Made by a program: the position numbers and the translations under genes
NCBI RefSeq assembly: GCF_030362855.1
Contig: NZ_JAUCBP010000006.1
Location: 1 to 64,000, forward strand
Direction: 5' to 3'
DNA length: 64,000 bases
Source: Neoalteromonas arenosi
Lineage (GTDB): Bacteria > Pseudomonadota > Gammaproteobacteria > Enterobacterales > Alteromonadaceae
Part shown: one piece after another, positions 8,151 through 17,709 of the stretch
How positions within the stretch are numbered: position 1 is the stretch's first letter
How the letters are laid out: each line of letters opens with the position of its first letter
Notes under the pieces: generated by a model
The model's database searches: none
Seen by the model: only the letters and a program-made list of their open reading frames with translations
Told to the model about the DNA's origin: nothing

Positions 8151-8280
8151 AAGGTACCGAGAAAATTTGAAGCCAATCGATTTAAAGTGTCAGTTAAACG
8201 TTATTAACCAGCCAAACGGCACAAGCCTCAAGTAACGAAACAAGAATCTGAAGGACGGAAAATTACTGAACTTGTCCCTG

Positions 8281-8984
8281 TTACTGACTTTCTAGCGAGG
8301 CTAAAACCGCATTAATCTCTATGATTGTTTGTTCCGCGTTCGCAAATTGAGTCGACAGCTTTGCGAACAAAGGAATCCTATCTAGAGCGTGTTGCTTGAC
8401 CGCATCGAGCTGATATTTTTGCTGTAGTTGCTTTGTGATTGAACTATAGCCCAGCATGTATGCCGCAGGGAATTGATGCAGTTTATCAAGTGCATCTTCG
8501 TGATTTATAGCGTAAGAGACGTTTGCCGCACCATTAACAAGGGCTTCGAAGCGTCCCCCATAGGAATAACTTGATATAAGGATTAGATGCTTCCCTTTGA
8601 GGTGCTCAAATGACCCAACAGGTATGCCACCGTCGGGCCAAAACACGCTAAGCTCCATCACAAATAGCGGCTTTTCGCTGGTCAGAGCCAAATCGCTTGA
8701 TACTCGCGAGTCTTTCTGACCGGCCCATAGATCGACCATACCTTGTTCAATGAATGCCAACTGACGTTTATGTGGCACGTAAATAAATTCAGGTGTTAAT
8801 TTTAATTCAGTGGCGATGACTTTAAATACATCAATAAGTTGGCCAGCGGGTTGCTGATTGCGGTCAAGGAATGAATATGGCGGGGCGTCTACAAAACCAA
8901 TTAATATCGATGGCGAGCATTCGCATTTGCACTAATTGCGATACACCATAAAAACAGAACGTTGAAACAGGAACGGACTATCAC
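8281..8984 (-). pseudogene. Family 3 solute-binding protein gene with a one-base frameshift
   Basis: A GTG at 8984 opens a good signal peptide (MIVRSCFNVLFLWCIAISA, then NANA). That frame ends within ten codons. The mature domain lies in another frame, running from SPSILIGFVDAPPYSF through AGQLIDVFKVIA to the stop at 8281. Restoring one base near 8916 would join the signal peptide directly to the mature domain as NA-SPSI, at the expected cleavage site. So the gene seems to have lost one base exactly at the signal-peptide junction. Without the signal, any product from the GTG at 8778 would be truncated and cytoplasmic. Sequence error cannot be excluded. It lies 49 bases downstream of sbtB on the same strand. 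Confidence 0.75.
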
Positions 8985-9033
8985 TACAGAACCTCATTGT
9001 ATAGATGTAGTAACGATGTTATCCCTAACACTG

Positions 9034-9381
9034 TTATTGAGAGTTGTTCAATTCTGCATGATTAAATTTAAACTGTCGCAGAATACCAACGTCTTCTACG
9101 TACGCAATCCCAGAATAGTTGTTAAAATATTTATGTGCAACTTCTTCAACGATGGCCTCTGCCATCGCTTTGTCACTGACAATAACCTCAATTTTCACAT
9201 TAGAGAAATCATCCACAACGGTTGCGCGATCAGCGGTTGATCGCTTGTTGCGACTCCCCTTACCTCCTGCAGGCGTCAGGGTATAACCTGTAGCACCGGC
9301 TTTCGTAATAATGCTACAGACTTTTTCACAAATAAGTTTTTCGGTGATGATAACGAGCTTTTCAGCAGTGTATAACGTCAT
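9034..9381 (-). CDS. sbtB: PII-like regulator of the SbtA transporter (SbtB-type)
   Basis: This protein of about 115 residues has the PII/SbtB layout: KLVIITEKLICEKVCSIITKAGATGYTL in the first beta-alpha-beta half, a T-loop region rich in Gly, Arg and Lys (PAGGKGSRNKR), and KIEVIVSDKAMAEAIVEEVA in the second half. SbtB proteins bind adenine nucleotides as trimers and inhibit SbtA; they lack the uridylylated T-loop tyrosine of GlnB. The ATG at 9381 follows GTGAGG at a good distance, while the longer start at 9405 would overlap sbtA. Only 13 bases separate it from sbtA, indicating one operon. Confidence 0.85.
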   Translation of the reverse strand: MTLYTAEKLVIITEKLICEKVCSIITKAGATGYTLTPAGGKGSRNKRSTADRATVVDDFSNVKIEVIVSDKAMAEAIVEEVAHKYFNNYSGIAYVEDVGILRQFKFNHAELNNSQ

Positions 9382-9394
9382 AATAGCCTCACTA

Positions 9395-10402
9395 TTAGTT
9401 ATCAAAGACGATTTGCGCCAGCGCTACAAATAGCGGAATACATACTGCTATTGCCACCGGTGTACCAATACTGGTTGATGAGCCAATATACGCTGAAGGG
9501 TTAGCCGAAGGGATCGCTGAACGCAACGTCGGAGGTCCTGAAATATCGGAGCTCGAAGCTGCCATTACTGCTAACAGTACCACGCCACCCGCGCTAAACC
9601 CAACTGTGACATGAGCAATGTATCCCAAGCCAAACGCAATCAAGCCATGAGTAATAGGCGCTAACAATGCGTAAATCATATACCAGTGGGCGACGCGCTT
9701 TAATTCGTGTAAGCGCTCGTAGGCTTCCATTCCCATGATCAACAATAAAATGGATAGAAAACCTCTGAAAAGCGGCTCATAAAAGTCATCGTATACGGCT
9801 TCCGGGTTAGTGACTAAACCGAGTAACAATCCCAATATCAAAGCAGAAAGTGCGGAACCACGCAGACTATCTTTGACTATTTGCCAATAATTGACCGGTT
9901 CTTCATCTTCGTCGTTTTTACGCTTCAGATAAACATTCGCAAGCACAATGGCTAACACCAATGCTGCGATATCCATAAATGGATAAAGCGCTGGAACCCA
10001 GGCTTCGAAGACCATGTTTTCTTCGTCCAACACAACCGTGGCCGCGGCTAAAGTTGATGCACTTACCGCGCCGAATAATCCAGCGGTAGCGATACCATCC
10101 TCTTTCTTGACTGACTTGATTAACGAAAATACCGCATTGCCCAGCAGTACGACCACGATACCTATTAAGGTTGCGAAGATCAGCGGTAGCAGCATATCAG
10201 ACAGCTCTGCGTTGCGGATTTCCATGCCGCCCTTTAAACCGATTTTCATCAGCAACATAAACACTATGAACTGATAAATTGCGCTTGGAATGGTTAACTT
10301 ACTGCCAAATGCAGCTAATAACATGCCGCCGACAAGAAAACCGATGGTGGGTGTCTGTAATTGCGCAACTAGCCGTACGCCAAACTCAAGCAAGAAATCC
10401 AT
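9395..10402 (-). CDS. sbtA: Sodium-dependent bicarbonate transporter, SbtA family
   Basis: This polytopic inner-membrane protein of 335 residues has about ten hydrophobic segments. Family features include the N-terminal FGVRLVAQLQTPTIGFLVGGM, LMKIGLKGG, GLFGAVSASTLAAA, and the Ser-rich AASSSDISGPPTLRSAIP segment in the second half. Each inverted half of SbtA has a central five-helix bundle that binds Na+ and bicarbonate. Cyanobacterial SbtA is a Na+/HCO3- symporter; in heterotrophs it probably feeds carboxylases, which is inference. It pairs with sbtB downstream. The promoter should lie in 10403-10699, divergent from pflB. Confidence 0.9.
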   Translation of the reverse strand: MDFLLEFGVRLVAQLQTPTIGFLVGGMLLAAFGSKLTIPSAIYQFIVFMLLMKIGLKGGMEIRNAELSDMLLPLIFATLIGIVVVLLGNAVFSLIKSVKKEDGIATAGLFGAVSASTLAAATVVLDEENMVFEAWVPALYPFMDIAALVLAIVLANVYLKRKNDEDEEPVNYWQIVKDSLRGSALSALILGLLLGLVTNPEAVYDDFYEPLFRGFLSILLLIMGMEAYERLHELKRVAHWYMIYALLAPITHGLIAFGLGYIAHVTVGFSAGGVVLLAVMAASSSDISGPPTLRSAIPSANPSAYIGSSTSIGTPVAIAVCIPLFVALAQIVFDN

Positions 10403-10778
10403 TTAAAGGGCTCTCATGCAATTTAAAATTGCGGTATTTTAACGGTTAAAGCTACATTAAGGGATAACAAAATAGTTTGTTTATCACTTATCTTTTATCA
10501 GTTTTTACCGATAATTAAAAATTTAAATATCGAAAAAACCTACCCTATAAATAATGCAATAAAGTCTCCGAAGCCCCTATACAGATGGCATTACTAAATA
10601 CTCAGTCTGTCGTGTATTTGTATTAATGCTATACCGTTGGCAAAAATCGATGGTACGCGCGCAAAGTAAGTGAAAAAACCACCACAAATCGCACAGTTTT
10701 TGATAGGCATCAATATCCCGTTAGAAAAAGTGCAGTAAACTTGAAAAGATGAGCAATAACTATTTGGCGGGGTGTCCC
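10403..10778. other. Divergent promoter region between sbtA and pflB
   Basis: This AT-rich interval contains no gene. Its pflB-proximal end holds a perfect FNR box and a matching -10 element, described separately. I could not identify the sbtA promoter. Confidence 0.7.
10700..10741 (+). promoter_or_regulatory. FNR-activated class II promoter for pflB
   Basis: TTGATAGGCATCAA (10700-10713) is a perfect match to the FNR consensus TTGAT-N4-ATCAA. A -10-like TAAACT lies at 10736-10741. A transcript starting near 10748 would put the FNR site at -41.5, the class II activator position. That start leaves no leader for the ATG at 10749 and so favours the ATG at 10779. Confidence 0.75.
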
Positions 10779-13070
10779 ATGGGCTCAAATAAAACGATCC
10801 AAACGACTTACTGGCAGGGCTTTCGCTTCAATAAATGGCAGGATGAAATTGATGTCCGTGATTTTATCCAACAAAATTATACACCATACTCCGGGGATGC
10901 CGCTTTTCTCTTTGGCGCTAGTGATACCACACAACGCCTGTGGCACAAGGTCTCTAAATGGATAAGTGAAGAAAACCGCCTACACGGTCCGATTGACTTT
11001 GATACCGAGATCCCCTCAACTGTGACCTCGCACGAACCAGGCTACATTGATAAGTCACTTGAAAAAATAGTCGGATTACAAACGGAGAAGCCACTTAAAC
11101 GCGCGCTGATCTGTCAAGGTGGCATTCGAATGGTCGAAGAATCTTGTCGCGTGTATGGCAAGTCAATCTCTACAAGTCTCAGTCGATTTTTCCGCGAACA
11201 TCGCAAAACACATAATCAAGGCGTGTTTGATGTTTATACTCCTGCTGTACGTGATTGTCGCCGCTCAGGGCTTATCACCGGTTTACCCGATGCCTATGGG
11301 CGCGGTCGCATCATTGGTGACTACCGCCGTGTTGCTTTATACGGTATTGACAGACTTATTGCCGATAAGCAAGCACAATGGCACAGTACAGAAGATGCTG
11401 TCTACGGTTGCAACAGTGAACATGACCTCGAGCAGGCATTGAGACTGCGCGAGGAGATCGCTGATCAATTGCGGGCTTTACATGAGATTCAAGCCATGGC
11501 TAGTACCTATGGATTCGATATCAGTGCGCCTGCACAAACTGCGCAACAAGCGATACAGTGGACATACTTTGCCTATCTTGCAGCCGTTAAAAGTCAAAAT
11601 GGCGCGGCGATGAGTTTGGGGCGTGTATCATCGTTCTTCGATATCTATATCACCCGTGACATAGCCAATGGGGTGTTGACTGAAGAACAAGCGCAAGAAT
11701 ACATCGACCACTTCGTTATGAAGTTACGCATGGTTAGATTTTTACGTACACCAGAGTATGACCAACTTTTCAGTGGTGATCCAATATGGGCAACCGAATC
11801 CATTGGCGGAATGGGTCAGGACGGAAGAACACTTGTTACGAAAACAAGCTTTCGATTCCTCAACACTCTCAACACGATGGGCGCAAGCCCGGAGCCGAAT
11901 ATCACCGTACTTTGGTCCCCGTCTTTACCAGAGGGCTTTAAGCGCTTCTGCGCGAAAATTTCAATAGCAACATCGTCTATCCAATACGAAAACGATGATC
12001 TAATGCGTGAAGACTTTGGCTCTGATGATTACGCCATTGCGTGTTGTGTAAGTCCCATGATCATTGGCAAACAAATGCAATTTTTTGGTGCCCGGGCCAA
12101 TTTGGCAAAAGCATTATTGTATGCAATTAACGGTGGTGTTGATGAAATTTCATTCGCACAAGTTTCTCCCAAACGTTCACCACTGAGCAGCAAACCACTG
12201 TGCTACAACGAAGTTCGAGAGCGGCTTGATGAGGTAATGGATTGGCTCGCACATCAATACGTTACTGCATTAAATTGTATTCACTATATGCACGACAAGT
12301 ATAGCTATGAAGCTGTATCGATGGCCTTACATGATCGTGATGTCGAGCGCACAATGGCTATGGGTATAGCTGGTTTATCAATTTGTGCTGACTCACTCTC
12401 GGCGATCAAATATGCCAATGTTACCCCGCTATTCAATGCTCAAGGGGTCGCGACGGATTTTAATATTGAGGGTGACTTCCCCACATTTGGCAATAACGAC
12501 CAACGCGTAGATAGCATTGCAAGTGAGTTAGTGTCGGAATTTATGACTAAAATTCGCAAGTTTGTTACCTACCGCGACGCACGACCCACTCAGTCCATTC
12601 TAACCATTACGTCAAACGTGGTGTATGGGCACAAAACCGGCAATACACCTGATGGTAGAATAGCTGGAGCCCCTTTTGCACCAGGTGCAAACCCAATGCA
12701 TGGTAGAGACACCCGCGGTGCTTTAGCGTCGCTTTCTTCTGTTGCACAGCTGCCATTTAGCGATGCTCAAGATGGCATTAGTTATACCTTTTCAATCGTT
12801 CCCACCGCACTGGGAAAAACTATCGAAGCGCAAATCACCAATTTACTCGATTTGCTCGATGGTTATTTTTATCACGACGAATCTCAAGAAGGTGGGCAAC
12901 ACCTAAATGTTAATGTCATGGATAAAGCGATGCTTCTCGACGCAGTTGAGCATCCTGATAAGTATCCGCAGCTGACAATTAGGGTTTCGGGGTATGCGGT
13001 TCGATTCAATGCGCTAACACCAGAGCAACAACAAGATGTTATATCTCGGACATTTACTGAGAGTTTATGA
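10779..13070 (+). CDS. pflB: Pyruvate formate-lyase (glycyl-radical enzyme)
   Basis: PflB converts pyruvate and CoA to acetyl-CoA and formate under anoxia. The protein of 763 residues aligns end to end with E. coli PflB (760). The catalytic pair Cys422-Cys423 lies in [12 protein letters not shown], and the radical Gly738 in RVSGYAVRF near the C-terminus. I prefer the ATG at 10779 because GGGG precedes it at a normal distance, the N-terminus then matches E. coli, and the inferred transcript starts near 10748. The ATG at 10749 would add ten residues. It overlaps pflA by four bases and is probably induced by FNR. Confidence 0.97.
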   Translation: MGSNKTIQTTYWQGFRFNKWQDEIDVRDFIQQNYTPYSGDAAFLFGASDTTQRLWHKVSKWISEENRLHGPIDFDTEIPSTVTSHEPGYIDKSLEKIVGLQTEKPLKRALICQGGIRMVEESCRVYGKSISTSLSRFFREHRKTHNQGVFDVYTPAVRDCRRSGLITGLPDAYGRGRIIGDYRRVALYGIDRLIADKQAQWHSTEDAVYGCNSEHDLEQALRLREEIADQLRALHEIQAMASTYGFDISAPAQTAQQAIQWTYFAYLAAVKSQNGAAMSLGRVSSFFDIYITRDIANGVLTEEQAQEYIDHFVMKLRMVRFLRTPEYDQLFSGDPIWATESIGGMGQDGRTLVTKTSFRFLNTLNTMGASPEPNITVLWSPSLPEGFKRFCAKISIATSSIQYENDDLMREDFGSDDYAIACCVSPMIIGKQMQFFGARANLAKALLYAINGGVDEISFAQVSPKRSPLSSKPLCYNEVRERLDEVMDWLAHQYVTALNCIHYMHDKYSYEAVSMALHDRDVERTMAMGIAGLSICADSLSAIKYANVTPLFNAQGVATDFNIEGDFPTFGNNDQRVDSIASELVSEFMTKIRKFVTYRDARPTQSILTITSNVVYGHKTGNTPDGRIAGAPFAPGANPMHGRDTRGALASLSSVAQLPFSDAQDGISYTFSIVPTALGKTIEAQITNLLDLLDGYFYHDESQEGGQHLNVNVMDKAMLLDAVEHPDKYPQLTIRVSGYAVRFNALTPEQQQDVISRTFTESL

Positions 13071-13804
13071 CTGTAAGCGGATTTATTCATTCAAAAGAGT
13101 CATTTAGCACCGTTGACGGCCCAGGAGTACGCTATGTGGTCTTTCTCCAAAGTTGTCAATTGCGCTGCTTGTATTGCGAAAACCGTGATACGTGGGATAG
13201 GCATTTGGGGACGGTCTACAGTGTCGATGCGCTCGTCGAAGATATACTCAAATATCGACAGTATATTCAACCGCATGGCGGAGTAACCGTTTCAGGTGGT
13301 GAGCCGACATTACAGCTTCCTTTCATTATCGAGTTGTTTAAACGTTGTCAGGCACTGGGGATTCATACTGCACTGGATACCAATGGCTACATCCACAAAC
13401 CCGATGCACAAGTACTAGAGCTCTTGGAAGTAACGGATTTGGTATTGCTTGATATTAAGGCCATGTCCAATCCACTCCATGTTGAATTAACCTCGGTCAA
13501 TAATCATGACATATTGAAATTCGCTCAGTTTCTTGGCGAGCACCAGCAACCAATGTGGATACGCCATGTTGTGGTTCCAGGTTATACGGACACGATTGAA
13601 AACATTAGTGCTCTTGCAGCGTTTATTCAAACCTTAACAGGGGTCGAGCAAGTCGAGCTATTGCCGTATCACGAGCTGGGCAAACACAAATGGGCGCCCT
13701 ATACAGACAAATATCCTCTTGAGGGTACCCCTACTCCTGATAAACAAACTATGCAAAAGCTAACGAATTATTTGCTGGACCGAAAAATCCCCGCGTTATT
13801 CTAA
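13067..13804 (+). CDS. pflA: Pyruvate formate-lyase activating enzyme (radical SAM)
   Basis: This 245-residue radical SAM enzyme makes the glycyl radical on PflB. The [4Fe-4S] motif C-x3-C-x2-C is at Cys30, Cys34 and Cys37 (SCQLRCLYC). [13 protein letters not shown] is the GGE motif for SAM binding, and LDTNG and LLDIK follow in the usual places. Length and order match E. coli PflA. The ATG overlaps the pflB stop, so the two are translationally coupled. The sequence downstream leads into the V-type ATPase genes with 113 bases between. Confidence 0.95.
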   Translation: MTVSGFIHSKESFSTVDGPGVRYVVFLQSCQLRCLYCENRDTWDRHLGTVYSVDALVEDILKYRQYIQPHGGVTVSGGEPTLQLPFIIELFKRCQALGIHTALDTNGYIHKPDAQVLELLEVTDLVLLDIKAMSNPLHVELTSVNNHDILKFAQFLGEHQQPMWIRHVVVPGYTDTIENISALAAFIQTLTGVEQVELLPYHELGKHKWAPYTDKYPLEGTPTPDKQTMQKLTNYLLDRKIPALF

Positions 13805-13822
13805 CTGGGCAATCGAAAAGCC

Positions 13823-13836
13823 ATGATCTCAATCAA
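13823..13836 (+). promoter_or_regulatory. FNR-like box ahead of the V-type ATPase genes
   Basis: ATGATCTCAATCAA matches TTGAT-N4-ATCAA at nine of ten defined positions. A -10-like TAGAAT lies at 13875-13880, which would place the box near -57, off the ideal activator spacing. It may give the ATPase genes an oxygen-responsive promoter of their own, or be fortuitous. Confidence 0.45.
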
Positions 13837-13917
13837 TAAACCGATTTTTCGGTATTGCAACGGTCTGCAAAGCTTAGAATAGTAAGGTACTAGTTAACGA
13901 AATTGGAGTTGGACGAC

Positions 13918-15291
13918 TTGCAACAGCTCGCACGCTTTTCTCATATCCGAGAGATTATTGGCGACATCTTAAGAGTCACTGTGCCTAATAGTGACGATGA
14001 CCGCATCGTTATCAGGCTCGGCGATCTGGCAGTTGTTCGCACACGCCAAGACGAATCATTACCCGCACAAATCATCAATATCGATCGCAATACAGTTTCT
14101 CTGCAAGTGTTTGCCGGTACCAAAGGCATTTCCAGCGATGCCACAGTAACGTTTTTGGGCCACCCAATCCAAGTCACTTATTCGGACAATATCTTAGGGC
14201 GTGTTTTTGATGGCCTTGGTAGACCCTTAGACAATGGTCCGGATTTGAGTTTGGACCCCAAAATTTCAATAACAGGGCCGTCGGTCAACCCGTGTCAGCG
14301 AATTGTACCCAAAAAGATGATAAGAACCGATGTGCCGATGATTGACGTGTTCAATAGTTTGGTTGAAAGCCAAAAAATTCCGATTTTTTCCATTCCCGGA
14401 GAACCCTACAACCCGTTTTTAGCCAGAATCGGTATACAAGCCGATGCGGATGTTGTGGTTTTTGGCGGATTAGGGTTGATTTTCGATGACTATTATCGCT
14501 TTCGAAAAAGCTTTGAAGACGCAGGCGTGTTTGCTCGGACTGTCATGTTCATCAATCAAGCTTCAGATCCCATTGTAGAACGCTTACTCGTTGCTGATAT
14601 GGCGCTCTCAGTCGCCGAGCGTTTTGCAATCGATGAAAATAAACGAGTACTTGTTTTATTGACTGACATGACTGCATATGCCGATGCAATGAAAGAAGTC
14701 GGTATCGCAATGGACAGAGTCCCCTCTAATCGCGGATATATGGGCGACTTGTATTCGCAACTAGCCAGACGCTATGAAAAAGCGTGTGACTACGCCAAAG
14801 GGGGCTCAGTCACAATATTATCGGTTACCACGATGCCCGGCGATGATGTGACTCATCCAGTACCAGACAACACAGGATATATCACAGAAGGACAATTTTA
14901 TTTACACCAAGGCGTGATTGATCCCTTTGGCTCCCTGTCGCGCTTAAAGCAAAACGTTATTGGCAAAGAGACTCGCGATGATCATGGTCAGTTGATGAAT
15001 ACCATGATCCGCTTTTACTCAGATGCCCAAGACGCCTCAAAAAAGCAAGCAATGGCCTTCGACTTGTCTGAATTTGATCATCAACTTATTCGATTTGGCG
15101 ATCTGTTTCGTCAGCGTTTTATGGACATCAATGTCAGCATGCCACTAGAGCAAGCGTTAGATCTCTGCTGGCAAACCTTAGCTGAGTGCTTTGAGGCCGA
15201 TCAGTTGCTTATGAAGCAAGCCCTCATAGATAAATACTTTGTGCAATATAAGCAACCGGAAGATAGTAATGGCGCGGTTACAGCTGAATAA
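13918..15291 (+). CDS. atpB: V-type ATP synthase/ATPase subunit B (non-catalytic)
   Basis: This regulatory subunit alternates with subunit A in the V1 head. It shows an RxxxGDxxxVR-like beta-barrel, LGRVFDGLGRPLDNGP, the segment FSIPGEPYNPFLARI in place of a P-loop, then VFGGLGLIFDDYYRF and the conserved SVTTMPGDDVTHPVPDNTGY region. About 457 residues is normal. GGAG at 13905-13908 is nine bases before the TTG at 13918, which I take as the start; a TTG at 13903 would have its ribosome site inside the gene. It is first in a seven-gene overlapping set and overlaps subunit D by 23 bases. The symbol follows V-type nomenclature, not the F-type atpB. Confidence 0.93.
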   Translation: MQQLARFSHIREIIGDILRVTVPNSDDDRIVIRLGDLAVVRTRQDESLPAQIINIDRNTVSLQVFAGTKGISSDATVTFLGHPIQVTYSDNILGRVFDGLGRPLDNGPDLSLDPKISITGPSVNPCQRIVPKKMIRTDVPMIDVFNSLVESQKIPIFSIPGEPYNPFLARIGIQADADVVVFGGLGLIFDDYYRFRKSFEDAGVFARTVMFINQASDPIVERLLVADMALSVAERFAIDENKRVLVLLTDMTAYADAMKEVGIAMDRVPSNRGYMGDLYSQLARRYEKACDYAKGGSVTILSVTTMPGDDVTHPVPDNTGYITEGQFYLHQGVIDPFGSLSRLKQNVIGKETRDDHGQLMNTMIRFYSDAQDASKKQAMAFDLSEFDHQLIRFGDLFRQRFMDINVSMPLEQALDLCWQTLAECFEADQLLMKQALIDKYFVQYKQPEDSNGAVTAE

Positions 15292-15910
15292 ATCTTCATT
15301 AGCAAAGCACACGCGCGCTTTAAAGTCATATAAGCGCTTTTTGCCGTCGTTGGATCTCAAACGTCAACAATTACTCGCCGAGAGAGCGCACGCATATCGG
15401 ATACTGGATGAGCTTAAAAGCGAAGAAGAAGCACTCTACCATTTTGTCAAGACTCAGTTACCCATGCTTTCAAACTCTGACATTGATATATCCAACTTGA
15501 TCGCTATCGAAGATATAACAGTGGCAGAGGAAAATGTGGTTGGGATTAAGTTACCCTCACTCAAGCATATTGCTTTTTCAGCTCCAAGCTATAGCTTTCT
15601 AGCGAAACCGCACTGGGTTGACAATTATTGCCTGCAGTTAAAGAAGACTGTCACCGCGACGATAAAAATTGCGCTGCAAAAGCAACGCATTAATCGTCTT
15701 GAAGAAGCGGTTGCAACCATCACGCAAAGGGTGAACCTCTTTGAACAAGTCTTGATCCCACAGGCTGAGCACAACATCAAACGCATCCGTATTTTTCTAT
15801 CTGACGAGCAAATGGTTGCGGTGGTCAGAGCCAAAATAGCGAAAAAGAAAGTGCTAGACCAAACCTCTTCTCTATCGAATCCAATTGATTCAGCGGAGGG
15901 CATGCTTTGA
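15269..15910 (+). CDS. atpD: V-type ATPase subunit D (central shaft)
   Basis: Subunit D is the long coiled-coil rotor shaft inside the A3B3 head. The 213-residue frame starts MARLQLNKSSLAKHTRALKSY, typical of the N-terminal helix, with DLKRQQLLAERAHA next and a C-terminal helix containing RVNLFEQVLIPQAEHNIKRIRIFLSDEQ, the family's signature. The ATG at 15269 has GGAAG a few bases upstream and lies inside the end of the subunit B gene. The next gene begins on this gene's stop codon. The symbol follows V-type usage. Confidence 0.92.
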   Translation: MARLQLNKSSLAKHTRALKSYKRFLPSLDLKRQQLLAERAHAYRILDELKSEEEALYHFVKTQLPMLSNSDIDISNLIAIEDITVAEENVVGIKLPSLKHIAFSAPSYSFLAKPHWVDNYCLQLKKTVTATIKIALQKQRINRLEEAVATITQRVNLFEQVLIPQAEHNIKRIRIFLSDEQMVAVVRAKIAKKKVLDQTSSLSNPIDSAEGML

Positions 15911-17709
15911 GTATCATCGCACTCAAAAAAGTCACCATGATTGTGCCTGTGAAAGAAAAGTCAGCGTTCTTGTCGTCGCTGCAAGCACTGGGCGAGTGCC
16001 ACATTATTAGTCTTAAAGAATCCAATCAGTTACCGATAAACAAACGCAGCGATATACGCGCTGAGTCTGCTTATGAAGCTCTGAATTTTTTAAACGCGGT
16101 GAAATACAAACGACATCAGCTTACCCGCAGTGAAGATTTCGATGTACAGGCAATAACCGCACAGGCTCTTACAATTAAAAATTCATTGCGCGACAAGTCA
16201 GACAAACTCGACTTTCTCAATGAGCGCATCGAACAAATGCGTCCATGGGGAGATATCACCTTCCCCCCCACACAAACATTACGTGGTAATTACCTGTGGT
16301 TTTACCGGCTGCCTCTTAAGCATATGGACAAATTGACTGGTATCAATTTGCCGTGGCAAATTGTTTCACAATCCACGCAGTATGCTTATCTTGTAATTAT
16401 TGCACCTCAGGAACCACCACCGGACTTACTTCCCGTTGCACGCATTCACATGGGCGCGTTACCGATGCAAGAACTTTGCAATGAACGTGAACAAACTGTG
16501 TCTGAAATTGAAGAATTAGAAGCGCAACGACAGAAACTTACACGCTATCTACTGTTAATTCGGTTACACCTTGCCGAAGCTGATGATCAGGCACTGTTAG
16601 ACTATGTGTCGGCACAATCTCTTGATAGTCAACATTGGTTTTTATTACAGGCGTGGGTACCTAGACACTGCACTGATGAGCTAACAAAAATATGTCAACG
16701 CTATGACTCTGCGCTAGTTGTAGAGGAACCAGCGTTCAATGAGCTGCCACCAACATTACTAGAGCAACCTCCGGCACTGGCAACCGGAACCGATATGAGT
16801 CTGTTCTACCAAACACCTGCTTACCATAGCTGGGATCCGAGTAAGCTATTACTCGCATCATTCTGTTTGTTTTTTGCCATGATACTCGCTGATGCTGGCT
16901 ATGGACTGGTTCTCTTAGTAATCATGTTGGGTAGCAAAAAATGGATTAGACGAAAAACCAAAGGAAGCGCGTACCTTTTACTCGGCATCGCACTCAGTTT
17001 CACGACCTGTATCTACGGCGTTTTGGTCGGTAGTTACTTTGGTATCAGTCCCGCACCGTCACATTGGCTTGCCCACTTCCACATTCTGCATATAAAAGAT
17101 TTCGACAGCATGATGCAATTGTCGATATATATTGGTGCATTGCACATAGTAATAGCCAATGCGATGCACGCATATCACCTACCCCATGCAACGCAAAAAC
17201 TAGTGCCTTGTGGCTGGATATTGATCATCTGCGCGGGTTTGTTGTTATGGCAAGCCCAGTCATCAGAGCTGCTAGTTTTCGTAGCAATTGCCCTACTTGT
17301 GGCTGGTACCTTGTTGATTCTAACGTTCTCGAGTATGCGTCAGACAGATTCTTTTAAGGCACATATAATGCGTTTTATGGATGGTGCCATTCAATTATCC
17401 GGGTTAATGAGTTTATTTGGTGACATTCTCAGCTACATGCGCCTATTCGCACTCGGTTTAGCCAGTGCATCGCTAGCCGTTACCTTTAATCAATTAGCGT
17501 CAGACGTCTATTCGAGTAGTTCAGGTTTGGGCTTATTGGGCGCTATTTTAATTTTAGTTCTTGGTCATGTGCTTAATCTGCTTCTCTCACTTATTAGTGG
17601 CTTGGTACATGGCTTACGCTTGAATTTTATCGAGTTTTATAAATGGGGACTTCCCGTTGAAGGACAACCGTTCAAGCGTTTTAAACGCAAGGGGATAGAT
17701 AATGAATGA
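15907..17709 (+). CDS. atpI: V-type ATPase subunit I (membrane stator, subunit a)
   Basis: This stator subunit forms the ion half-channels. About 300 cytoplasmic residues with coiled coils precede about seven membrane helices. The first membrane segment region is SKLLLASFCLFFAMILADAGYGL, whose MxxxDxGYG motif is diagnostic. LFGDILSYMRLFALGLA and LVHGLRLNFIEFYKW, the latter with the essential channel arginine, lie near the C-terminus. At 600 residues it is of bacterial V-type size. The start is a TTG within TTGA overlapping the subunit D stop; an ATG at 15937 is an alternative. It overlaps subunit K by eight bases. Confidence 0.95.
   Translation: MSIIALKKVTMIVPVKEKSAFLSSLQALGECHIISLKESNQLPINKRSDIRAESAYEALNFLNAVKYKRHQLTRSEDFDVQAITAQALTIKNSLRDKSDKLDFLNERIEQMRPWGDITFPPTQTLRGNYLWFYRLPLKHMDKLTGINLPWQIVSQSTQYAYLVIIAPQEPPPDLLPVARIHMGALPMQELCNEREQTVSEIEELEAQRQKLTRYLLLIRLHLAEADDQALLDYVSAQSLDSQHWFLLQAWVPRHCTDELTKICQRYDSALVVEEPAFNELPPTLLEQPPALATGTDMSLFYQTPAYHSWDPSKLLLASFCLFFAMILADAGYGLVLLVIMLGSKKWIRRKTKGSAYLLLGIALSFTTCIYGVLVGSYFGISPAPSHWLAHFHILHIKDFDSMMQLSIYIGALHIVIANAMHAYHLPHATQKLVPCGWILIICAGLLLWQAQSSELLVFVAIALLVAGTLLILTFSSMRQTDSFKAHIMRFMDGAIQLSGLMSLFGDILSYMRLFALGLASASLAVTFNQLASDVYSSSSGLGLLGAILILVLGHVLNLLLSLISGLVHGLRLNFIEFYKWGLPVEGQPFKRFKRKGIDNE

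Noticed and set aside
10749-10778. Ten-residue N-terminal extension of PflB from the first ATG
   Set aside because: It has no good ribosome site, the inferred transcript starts at its first base, and homologues begin after it.
13838-13851. ACCGA-TTTT-TCGGT hairpin between pflA and the ATPase genes as a terminator
   Set aside because: A five-base stem with no following T-run is too weak; it probably does not separate the two gene groups.
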